Origin: Gonocerus acuteangulatus
Lineage: Eukaryota > Arthropoda > Insecta > Hemiptera > Coreidae
DNA length: 64,000 bases
Assembly: GCA_946811695.1 (NCBI GenBank)
Contig: OX328126.1
Coordinates: 2,258,771-2,322,770 of the forward strand
Direction of reading: 5' to 3'
The first letter of the stretch is position 1. Every line of letters begins with the position of its first letter. The translations under genes and the position numbers were made by a program. Shown here one piece after another: positions 53,013 through 61,372 of this stretch. The notes under the pieces were generated by a model. That model had not been told where the DNA came from, did not search any database, and worked only from the letters and a program-made list of their open reading frames with translations.

Positions 53013-54520
53013 ATGATTTAGAACCTTTATTGGTCAACCCCATCCAGTTTTCCTCATAGTTTAGCGAATCTATAGCATCATTAGAAGAAGAATCCGATAC
53101 ATCATATATAACTGCCTTTACAGCATCCTGTGAATTTTGATTATTTCCATCTGAGCTACTTTTATATAAATCATGGATATTTTCTCGAATATTTTCACAA
53201 TCGGATGTTGCATTAAAGTTATTACTGGAAATAGATAAATCCGAAGTGCATATGCTTATTTGTTCCTGCTTCGGAGATATTTTGTTTTCTTGTTCCAAAG
53301 TAGCAGAGGAAATATTTTCTGCAAAATCTAATCGTAATTTGCCATCGAGATAATTTAGATGGCTAATGACAAATTTTTCTACTCTCATCGGAAGACTACC
53401 TTTAAAAACTCTTGTTTTATATTCCGCAAAGATTGATTCTACCGAAGAAGATGTCGCAATTTCCATATCATTGTTAAAATAAGGACGCATAAGACCGGTC
53501 CACAATGGTAAAATGTTTATTAAATCCTTTATTTTCTTTCCAGCTTCTGAATTATAAAAAGCATTGACAACATTACCATTTTGCGATTTTAACGCAAGAT
53601 TACGAGCTTTATAATATATGTCATTACTCCAATTTTGCCAAGAAGATGGAATTTCTTCGGAATCATAATCGCCTAATGATAATTCATCTTCAGTAATATT
53701 GCTTGGTTCAGGAAAATTCTCAGATTTTATGCAATTATTAAGAGATTGCAAGCATGTCTCGGCTGGTACCGGAGTTTGGTCATCCATGTATCCGATGTCT
53801 TCACTTAAAGCTACTACGATTAAAGAAAATAAAAAAGTTTGTAACACGTTTAAAGATTGCATTTTATATGCTTGTGATATGCATCTAAGATAAAATTGCC
53901 GTACTTTCTTTGGCGAATTCCGCAAACATTCCCAATTGCTCACCATTCTAATAATGTGGCTAACATCTAATCTTAGATACGAAGCAGGCATCACTGTTTT
54001 TATTTTTTGTACAGAAATATTGTAACAACATTGTAAATAATGTTTTAAATCGGCACAATCTGCAAATGCACGTGCTAGAGCCACTAACAATGCGCGACTA
54101 TAATCTGTCACCATTACAGGAGGAACCGTAGCACCGGCTCTACGAATTTCTAGAAGGAAATAAGTCAAGAGTGCTGCGTCGTGTTTGGTAGACAACATTT
54201 GAAATACCGGAACGGCTCGTTTATCTTTTTGAGCAATCATGCATTGATAAAGAAATATATGAGAAGATTGATTTCCGTCAGGTAATATTAATTTCTTTGC
54301 GACACTGCCTGTAGCTTCCATAGTAAAATAGGCATCTTTACTACGACTCATTATTTTCTGCATAATTATCTGCTCCTTAGACCAGTATATAACGTAGAAA
54401 GGATCCAAACCTATTCCATGTATCAATCCGGATAGTATTGTGTATTTAAATTTTAGTAAATTAAGTACTGCATCATTGCTATTAATATCCAAACGATTAT
54501 CAATTTCATGCTGTTTGGCT
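52960..54520 (-). CDS. MULE-type DDE transposase domain, upstream frame of the MULE gene
   Basis: Open from a TGA in the adjacent subterminal repeat; the first recognisable residues, LDINSNDAVLNLL, begin at 54492 on a TTG, with no in-frame ATG near it. So the N-terminus is missing, spliced from elsewhere, or initiated differently. Motifs, numbered from 54492: LIHGIGLDPFYVIYW (23-37), FTMEATGSVAKKL (56-68), HIFLYQC (78-84), QMLSTKHD (98-105), VTDYSRALL (128-136, Asp130), LRLDVSHIIRMVSNW (173-187), and SSSVESIFAEYKTRVF with LPMRVEKFV (348-375, Glu352). The layout fits a MULE-related DDE transposase with Asp130 and Glu352 as catalytic candidates. The first catalytic position is Glu59 where relatives, as I recall them, have Asp (DATG). 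Residues 400-510 are Ser/Asn-rich, linker-like. It stops at 52960 just after the A11 run. Confidence 0.8.
52990..53000 (-). other. A11 homopolymer at the transposase-peptidase frame junction
   Basis: The minus strand has CCT followed by eleven A and CTT. The upstream frame reads through the run and stops about 10 codons later; the downstream frame is open on both sides of it. A run one base shorter would put both domains in a single frame. It may be an indel mutation, a sequencing or assembly error in a homopolymer, or a site of transcriptional slippage or +1 frameshifting. Confidence 0.8.
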
Positions 54521-55345
54521 CAGAACTCCTTTTTATAGGCCGTGGCTGCAATTTCAAATTTATCACATGCAGTTTTCAAGTATAATAATTGTTGAAAAAT
54601 ACTTCTCATCATTTCTTGTACCAGAACTCTTTAGAAAATCATAAGTCATGCCTTTAACTATATCAGAACTCTTTTGGAATAATCAGAACTCCTTCTTATA
54701 GGCCGTGGTTGCAATTTTAAATTTACCACATGCAGTTTTCCAGTATAATAATTGTTCAAAAATACTTCTCATCATTTCTTGTACCAGAACTCTTTGGAAA
54801 ATCATAAGTCATGTCTTTAACTATATCAGAACTCTTTTGGAATAATCAGAACTCCTTTTTATAGGCCGTGGTTGCAATTTCAAATTTATCACATGCAGTT
54901 TTCAAGTATAATAATTGTTGAAAAATACTTCTCATCAATTCTTGTACCAGAACTCTTGGGAAAATCATAAGTCATGTCTGTAACTATTTCAGAACTCTTT
55001 TGGAATAATCAGAACTCCTTCTTATAGGCCGTGGTTGCAATTTTAAATTTACCACATGCAGTTTTCCAGTATAATAATTGTTCAAAAATACTTCTCATCA
55101 TTTCTTGTACCAGAACTCTTTGGAAAATCATAAGTCATGTCTTTAACTATATCAGAACTCTTTTGGAATAATCAGAACTCCTTTTTATAGGCCGTGGTTG
55201 CAATTTCAAATTTATCACATGCAGTTTTCAAGTATAATAATTGTTGAAAAATACTTCTCATCATTTCTTGTACCAGAACTCTTGGGAAAATCATAAGTCA
55301 TGTCTTTAACTATATCAGAACTCTTTTGGAATAATCAGAACTGTC
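54521..55345 (-). repeat. Right subterminal array, 163-bp unit, 5 copies, inverted
   Basis: The same 163-bp unit as at the left end in opposite orientation (CAGAACTCCTTTTTATAGGC and so on). It abuts the transposase frame with almost no spacer, so the promoter of the gene would have to lie in or beyond these repeats. Copy number differs from the left side (5 versus about 13). Confidence 0.95.
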
Positions 55346-55862
55346 AAATTTCGAGCGGCGTTGAATTTTTTATTTTTACAAATATGAACGTATTTTACAA
55401 GTATAATAATTTTTTTTAAATACTTCCGATTAATCCTTGTATCATAACTGGTCGGAAAATCATTGTACATGACTTTAACTATATTAGAACTCGTTTAGAA
55501 TAATCAAAACAACTAGTTATTGATTGGCTTTAGATCTCAAACCGTGTTTATATCGGGATAATTTCTGTAAATGTTTTTCTTTTTTAATCGTTTTTTTTTT
55601 CTTCTAAAATGTAGAACTATCCTCAGAACTCTTACAAATCTATGATTTTTTGAATCCTGACGATTGTTAATAAGGAAAATGTCGAAAAACAAAATGATTT
55701 GCTGTGTGAACTTGGCAAATCATTTGTTATGCCATTTTTTTTGCTTTAAAGGCCGGAACTATTAATTTAACTTATCAAGAACTCTAGAACTATTCAAAAT
55801 AAAGCCAGAACTCTCAAAAAATTTTGAGTTTCCACGAAATGAGACGCCAGCTTCACACACAC
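55337..55862 (-). repeat. Right terminal inverted repeat of the MULE
   Basis: Reverse complement of 48620-49146, ending CGCCAGCTTCACACACAC at 55862. Confidence 0.93.
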
Positions 55863-55871
55863 CAGAGATTC
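55863..55871. repeat. 9-bp target-site duplication, right copy
   Basis: CAGAGATTC, identical to 48611-48619. Confidence 0.9.
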
Positions 55872-55944
55872 CTATATCACAGTAAAACACTGTCAAGTAA
55901 CTGTAGTTTTGGCTGGGCGGTAGGTGGTACTGCATCAAAACAGG

Positions 55945-56232
55945 AAAACAAAAACTCCAGGTCTCCATCAAAAATAATTTTATTTTTCAAAGCCCGCTTT
56001 CGGAGTCAACAGCTCCATCCTCAATGCATCTATAGTCCATCCGCTAACAAAAAAACACCTGTAGTGCGCACACGCAGCATTCAGCCTGTGTGTGGGAAGG
56101 CATATCTCCCCTGCGGCCACGCCCCTTCTTGTTATTTTGCTTGCGGACGGACTATAGCTCTTTATTTCAGGCGGTTCACCCGTAGAGTCCGAAGGCGTGC
56201 AATGAAAAAAGTGGAGACCTGGATTTTTTGGT

Positions 56233-56236
<4 letters not shown>
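55945..56236 (-). mobile_element. Penelope-like terminal fragment with degenerate hammerhead-like motif
   Basis: On the minus strand, 55998-56024 reads TTGAGGATGGAG, CTGTTGA, CTCCGAAA. This has the order of a hammerhead core: CUGANGA with one change (first C to U), a 4-bp stem II GGAG/CTCC, then GAAA. Penelope-like retroelements are known to carry such motifs in their terminal repeats. CCAGGTCTCCA (about 55957) and TGGAGACCTGG (about 56212) form a terminal inverted repeat, and CTATAGTCCATCCGC/GCGGACGGACTATAG an inner imperfect one. No reverse transcriptase or GIY-YIG coding is present, so the element assignment is inferential. Confidence 0.4.

Positions 56237-56296
<60 letters not shown>
56237..56296. 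repeat. (AT)n microsatellite, 30 units
   Basis: Uninterrupted AT dinucleotides of about 60 bp. An open frame reading through it from 55824 is not a credible gene. Confidence 0.97.
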
Positions 56297-56301
<5 letters not shown>

Positions 56302-56440
56302 GGACACGGTACACGCCTGATTTTTTATTTTTTCGTCACGAATCTCGATGTATGGTATTCCCGTAGGAAACGATTGAACGAGTTCGTTAAGCAGGAAAAT
56401 CGGTAAATCTGGAGGGGGGTTTACTCCGGATCCAAATTAC
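56297..56440 (-). repeat. Dispersed repeat end, inverted relative to 61220-61372
   Basis: The minus strand reads ATCCGGAGTAAACCCCCCTCC, CTCGTTCAATCGTTT and TTCGTGACGAAAAA, the same ordered words as 61220-61340 on the plus strand (GGGGTAAACCCCCCCCCTTC, CTCGTTCAATCGTTT, TTTCGTGACGAAAAA). Both copies pass into (AT)n. It is one family in two orientations about 5 kb apart. Confidence 0.75.
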
Positions 56441-56495
56441 TAATTTAATCATATTGTTCTTAATTTCTGTTGCATTGAAAGGCGATACTATATAT

Positions 56496-56939
56496 ACTTG
56501 ATGGGTATCTAAGGAGAAAGAATTGTATTAAATAGTGTATCTTGCATACACAACACTCCTGAAGGAAATACTTGATGGGTATCTAAGGAGAAAGAATTGT
56601 ATTAAATAGTGTATCTTGCATACACAACACTCCTGAAGGAAATACTTCATGGGTATCTAAGGAGAAAGAATTGTATTAAATAGTGTATCTTGCATACACA
56701 GCACTCCTGAAGGAAATACTTCATGGGTATCTAAGGAGAAAGAATTGTATTAAATAGTGTATCTTGCATACACAGCACTCCTGAAGGAAATACTTCATGG
56801 GTATCTAAGGAGAAAGAATTGTATTAAATAGTGTATCTTGCATACACAACACTCCTGAAGGAAATACTTCATGGGTATCTAAGGAGAAAGAATTGTATTA
56901 AATAGTGTATCTTGCATACACAGCACTCCTGAAGGAAAT
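56496..56939. repeat. 74-bp tandem repeat, 6 copies
   Basis: ACTTGATGGGTATC at 56496 recurs at 56570 and every 74 bp; copies vary only at TTGATGG/TTCATGG and CACAACACT/CACAGCACT. Non-coding. Confidence 0.97.
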
Positions 56940-57725
56940 TAATAATTTAGTTTTGTATTTCTATAGGTTATTTTTTCTGTTTGTATTTCTATAGGTTATC
57001 TTAAGCAAATTATTCAGGAATGCAGGTTAAACCCCACCTTCTAGGAAACGTTCTTATTTATGCAGCTCCTGTGTGACGGACTTTCAATTAAATAAGTGCT
57101 GAGAAGTCGAATGAAGGTAGAAAAATAGGAAAAAATGTAAGAAACCTCTTATCTAGGACAGTCTTCAAGTGTAGATTTGTGGAGATAGCACGGAGATTGC
57201 AAAGAAGGTGGGAGAGGAAGAGAAAATGCTGAGAGAGAGAGAGTGGGATGCGCGTGAAATGGAATAGCAAGGTTTGTCCTGGGTCTGATGAAGCCTCCAG
57301 CTTATGGCGTCCCTGGCCACTTTTTAAATTAAAAATTCTGCATTTACTGTAACTTTAAACCCTCTCCCCCTTTCCAGCTCTCTCGCCGAACCTCTTTTAG
57401 CTCTTGTAGGTCTCTCTTAATTAAACTTTTAATAAAATCTAATCAAAGAGAAAGCCCTCATATATCTTCCATAAACCCTTGAGGGTATCTAAAGACTTTC
57501 GCAAATTTACTGTAGAAAAAAGGAAAACGTAATAGGAATAACTTTTAAAATAATATTGGATGAATTATCTTGAAGGAGTTAAAGCAACTTCCGTCAACAT
57601 ACGAGCAAATATTTATTTACAGATAATTTATACATTCAAATAATATTGATAATGAGGATTTTCTGGAACATTTCGTTAAATCTTTATGGGTCTAAGCTGG
57701 CTATTACCAAACGTAATACATATTA
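56940..57725. other. Non-coding stretch with a dispersed-repeat fragment near 57000-57090
   Basis: The segment around TTATGCAGCTCCTGTGTGACGG (about 57058) matches, in reverse complement, the sequence at about 60318-60345 (GTCCGTCACGCAGGAGCTGC). Similarity extends to TTAAGCAAATT on one side. The rest shows no gene; the 60-codon minus-strand frame at 57088-57270 has no recognisable motif. Confidence 0.55.
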
Positions 57726-57726
57726 T

Positions 57727-58235
57727 ATCAGGTCGGGCAAAAGGTCCGTGCGTGTTTTAGGGAAATAAACTTTAACATTTTATTACAGTTTTCATTCCAA
57801 GCTATCCTTTCATCCTAATCCCCTTGTCCAATCCCTTTCCACAGATCCGATCCCTTCCAATCCCCTTGTCCAATCCCTTTCCACAGATCCGATCCCTTCC
57901 AATCCCCTTGTCCAATCCCTTTCCACAGATCCGATCCCTTCCAATCCCCTTGCACAATCCCTTTCCACAGATCCGATCCCTTCCAATCCCCTTGTCCAAT
58001 CCCTTTCCACAGATCCGATCCCTTCCAATCCCCTTGCACAATCCCTTTCCACAGATCCGATCCCTTCCAATCCCCTTGCACAATCCCTTTCCACAGATCC
58101 GATCCCTTCCAATCCCCTTGCACAATCCCTTTCCACAGATCCGATCCCTTCCAATCCCCTTGTCCAATCCCTTTCCACAGATCCGATCCCTTCCGATCCC
58201 CCGAGATGCTTGAAAAGAAAGTGTTCTACAGACCA
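57727..58235 (-). mobile_element. Mariner-like remnant: one terminus plus expanded 3' coding end
   Basis: TCAGGTCGGGCAAAAGGTCC and the following GTGCGTGTTTT (57727-57757), preceded by TATA, resemble a mariner terminal inverted repeat. Immediately inside it on the minus strand lies a 42-bp tandem array whose frame GIGSVERDW resembles the Gly-Ile to Arg-Trp region near the mariner transposase C-terminus; a stop follows about 35 bp from the TIR, as usual in mariner. The other TIR and the catalytic core are not present. The TIR call is moderate and the coding call is tentative. Confidence 0.45.
57816..58200. repeat. 42-bp tandem repeat, about 9 copies
   Basis: The unit CAATCCCTTTCCACAGATCC followed by GATCCCTTCCAATCCCCTTG is repeated with two subtypes, CTTGTCCAAT and CTTGCACAAT, in a non-random order. 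As 42 is divisible by 3, open frames run through on both strands (for example 57802-58236 minus and 57824-58213 plus). They share no recognisable protein beyond the repeat, so I do not treat them as genes. Confidence 0.97.
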
Positions 58236-58262
58236 ACTATAACACTTAAATAAAATATTATT

Positions 58263-58759
58263 AATTCCTTAGGGAGTCAATGGCTGCCTTCTCGCTTCTC
58301 TTCTTCTTTGTGTAATACCTTAGGAGATATGTATTTACATATAGTATTATATGTATACAGATTGTAAATATTCAATACATTAAAATAAAAACAAAACTTT
58401 AATTAAACGACATATTTTTCATCAATACGTAAAACTTTTTTACCACCTTAGAGGGAGCTTGTAAATTTCATTGCTGTAGCAAGACTGGTATCGAGGAAAA
58501 CCAATTTTAAAGTTCATTTAGTACATAATGTTTAGACTTTTACTTTATCTGGAATAAAACGGTTGTAAGGCATGAAGAATGTAAAAATATTTTGGGGTAA
58601 TTTTTCGTCTCGTTTTCGAGTTGTATCATGATGAAATAACACTTTGTTAATATTAAACATTCGAGGGAGGTTTTTATTTCATGAGATAAATGCATCCTTT
58701 CTATCATCTCATTACAGGTGGTTGATCTGAGCCGATCTATTTAATGATCGATTCTTTTT

Positions 58760-58760
<1 letters not shown>
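58263..58760. other. AT-rich intergenic DNA, no gene seen
   Basis: No coding region, RNA gene or repeat recognised. Confidence 0.5.
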
Positions 58761-58761
<1 letters not shown>

Positions 58762-58806
<45 letters not shown>

Positions 58807-59340
58807 CACTTGTCTGTCTGTTTGTTTCTTTGTTTATTTGTTTGTTCCTTATACAAATCCACCCCGTTTGACCGATTTTGACCAAACTTGGAATAATGGT
58901 AGGTCTTGATACAGGAAGTCTCGCAGGCTGTCATACATTTCTCTCTATATATAAAAATCACGTGTCTGTCTGTTTGTTTCTTTGTTTGTTGCTTATACAA
59001 ATCCACACCGTTTGACCAACCTTAGAATAATGGTAGGTCTTGATACAGGAAGTCTCGTAGGCTAAGTCAAAAATTTCTACGAGCTGTCTGTCTGTATGTT
59101 TGTTCCTTATACAAATCCACACCCTTCTTCCGATTTTCACCAAAATGGCACACAGGTAGGTCGTGAGGTTGATACGGGGAGTGTCATAGGCTAGGTCAAA
59201 AACGTCAACCAGCTGTCTCTCGGTATGTTTGTTCCTTATGCAAATCCTCACCGTTTGATCGATTTTGACCAAACATGGCAGACAGGTAGGTCTTCACACT
59301 GGGAGAGTCATAGGATAGGTTAAAATCGTCTATGACTCAC
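58762..59340 (+). mobile_element. Helitron-like 5' end family fragment, four tandem partial units after (AT)n
   Basis: (AT)n at 58762-58800 leads into CACTTGTCTGTCTGTTTG and CAAATCCACCCCGTTTGACC, with GATTTTGACCAAAC following. The same module recurs at about 58963, 59083 and 59215. At 58940 the junction CTCTATATATAAAAATCACG resembles the TCTATATATAAAA 5' end of invertebrate Helitrons, which also continue into CTGTCTGT and GACCGATTT words. The minus-strand frames 58806-59006 and 58958-59272 arise from the repeated module. Non-autonomous and fragmentary. Confidence 0.4.
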
Positions 59341-59540
59341 AGTTCGGACAGCCACGACGCTGGGCCTGAACGTGTTAAACGAACTTACTGCCTACTATTA
59401 ATGAACCAGAAACATGGAGTGAAACATCTGTTTTATATGTATATTCTTTACTAGCCATCCTGAAAGAAAAACCATTAAAAATCCGGAGACCACTGAGTTA
59501 TTCTAATGTTATGGTGACAGTAATGAAATACTATGGAGAC

Positions 59541-60213
59541 AATACTAGGCCATGGATGGATTATAATAGTTGAGGATATTCATCGGCCTGTCAAAGTTCC
59601 TAGAAACTAGATACAATACTAGGCCATGGATGGATTATAATAGTTGAGGATATTCATCGGCCTGTCAAAGTTCCTAGAAACTAGATACAATACTAGGCCA
59701 TGGATGGATTATAATAGTTGAGGATATTCATCGGCCTGTCAAAGTTCCTAGAAACTAGATACAATACTAGGCCATGGATGGATTATAATAGTTGAGGATA
59801 TTCATCGGCCTGTCAAAGTTCCTAGAAACTAGATACAATACTAGGCCATGGATGGATTATAATAGTTGAGGATATTCATCGGCCTGTCAAAGTTCCTAGA
59901 AACTAGATACAATACTAGGCCATGGATGGATTATAATAGTTGAGGATATTCATCGGCCTGTCAAAGTTCCTAGAAACTAGATACAATACTAGGCCATGGA
60001 TGGATTATAATAGTTGAGGATATTCATCGGCCTGTCAAAGTTCCTAGAAACTAGATACAATACTAGGCCATGGATGGATTATAATAGTTGAGGATATTCA
60101 TCGGCCTGTCAAAGTTCCTAGAAACTAGATACAATACTAGGCCATGGATGGATTATAATAGTTGAGGATATTCATCGGCCTGTCAAAGTTCCTAGAAACT
60201 AGATACAATACTA
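59541..60213. repeat. 74-bp tandem repeat, 9 copies, almost identical
   Basis: AATACTAGGCCATGGATGG recurs at 59541 and 59615 and every 74 bp until AATACTAGGAGTTTCTAGG at about 60205. No differences are apparent between internal copies by eye, so the expansion is recent or homogenised. It is unrelated in sequence to the other 74-bp repeat at 56496. Confidence 0.97.
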
Positions 60214-60315
60214 GGAGTTTCTAGGAAGAAGGACTTAGAGATTAGGAGGTTCTATATTGAATCGAATCACATCTATAGAGTAAACAATGTACAAAAGATA
60301 TTTCATTATAGAAAA

Positions 60316-60420
60316 AGTCCGTCACGCAGGAGCTGCATAACTAAGCACTTTCCTCAGAATTTGGGTAGTGTAGACTGCTTTCCAGAACAATTTGCTTAAA
60401 ATATCCTACATAAATAAAAT
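60316..60420 (-). repeat. Dispersed-repeat fragment, inverted copy of about 57000-57090
   Basis: GTCCGTCACGCAGGAGCTGC at 60318 pairs in reverse complement with the segment at about 57058, and AATTTGCTTAA further on pairs with TTAAGCAAATT. Family unknown. Confidence 0.55.
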
Positions 60421-60663
60421 AAAAACGTGAATAGTTCTCATTTTGTAATGAGTAACTGATCAATTATTAATTTGCATCCAGAGTTATGTTTACACATGGT
60501 ACCTACTACACTACGTAATAAATACAAAAATCCTCATATTATCGTATTTTGATCTAACGCAGGAACAGGATACAGTCACTCTAGTGGTAGAAAGCGCTCC
60601 TTGCGGCGGCTTTGTGAACCTACGTCTGCCGGCTTTTCTATTCAAATATATTACAAATTAAAC

Positions 60664-61372
60664 CCCCGCTTTCCGATTGACCGATTCAGCTCATTTTTAC
60701 AACACTTCTTTCTCATGAGTTACCCACGACGTATACCGCGTTTCGTTACAATGCAGCAGAAATTACGACCGGTATGAGTAAATTAGGAATATGGGTCCGG
60801 AGTAAACCCCCCCTTCTAATGAACCGATTTAGTTTATTTTTGCAACACATATTTACCTATAGATTACCACTACGAATACCGAGTTTCGTCGAAATATACC
60901 AAAAATCACGGCTGGTAGTGGCGAATTGGTATTGTGGGTCCGGAGTAAACCCCCCCCCCTCCTAATGAACCGATTTCGTTTATTTTTACAACACATATTT
61001 ACCTGTGGATTAGCACTACGAATACCGAGTTTTGTCGAAATATACCAAAAATCACGGCTGGTAGTGGCGAATTGGTATTGTGGGTCCAGAGTAAACCCCC
61101 CCTTCTAATGAACCGATTTAGTTCATTTTTATATCTCACTTTCCTCTCTATATTAACACTACGAATACCAAGTTTCGTTGAAATATAACAAATATTACGG
61201 CTGACATAGTCAAATAAGTGTTTTGGGTTCGGGGTAAACCCCCCCCCTTCCGGTGGACCGACTTTGGTGGTTAACGGACTCGTTCAATCGTTTGCTAATT
61301 GAATGCTATATACCAAGTTTCGTGACGAAAAACCAAAAACTCTGGCCGCTATCGTGTTAACAGACACACATA
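60664..61372 (+). repeat. About 145-bp diverged tandem module, 4 units, leading into (TA)n
   Basis: GTCCGGAGTAAACCCCCC recurs at 60795 and 60938, with variants at 61084 (GTCCAGAG) and 61227 (GTTCGGGG), 143-146 bp apart. Each unit has AATGAACCGATTTAGTT, ACGAATACCGAGTTTCGTCG and ATACCAAAAATCACGGCTGG. It looks like the terminal module of an interspersed element (possibly Penelope-like) that continues at 61373. Frames 60774-60965 and 60926-61108 are repeat-derived. Confidence 0.8.

Larger units (their letters stand above)
48620..55862 (-). mobile_element. Mutator-like (MULE) DNA transposon, 7,243 bp, carrying transposase and USP-like peptidase
   Basis: Begins GTGTGTGTGAAGCTGGCG and ends with its exact reverse complement, flanked on both sides by CAGAGATTC. 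The order is: left TIR 48620-49146, left subterminal array of 163-bp units, non-coding AT-rich segment, minus-strand gene 52095-54520, right subterminal array, right TIR 55337-55862. The TIRs are nearly identical over about 526 bp, which suggests a fairly recent insertion. The 9-bp duplication, long TIRs and a DDE transposase with the MULE arrangement agree with one another. The gene is frameshifted and lacks a clear start, so this copy may be inactive. Confidence 0.93.

Noticed and set aside
52679..53893. Plus-strand frames at 52679-52876 and 53699-53893
   Set aside because: They are antisense shadows of the transposase and peptidase frames, with no recognisable motif.
55824..56366. A 180-codon plus-strand frame
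   Set aside because: It starts inside the MULE TIR, crosses the target duplication, a Penelope-like end and a 60-bp (AT)n tract; it cannot be one gene.
57802..58236. A 144-codon repetitive protein (GIGRDRICGKGLDK repeats)
   Set aside because: The 42-bp unit is divisible by 3, so long frames open on both strands automatically; no start context, signal peptide or non-repeat domain supports a gene.
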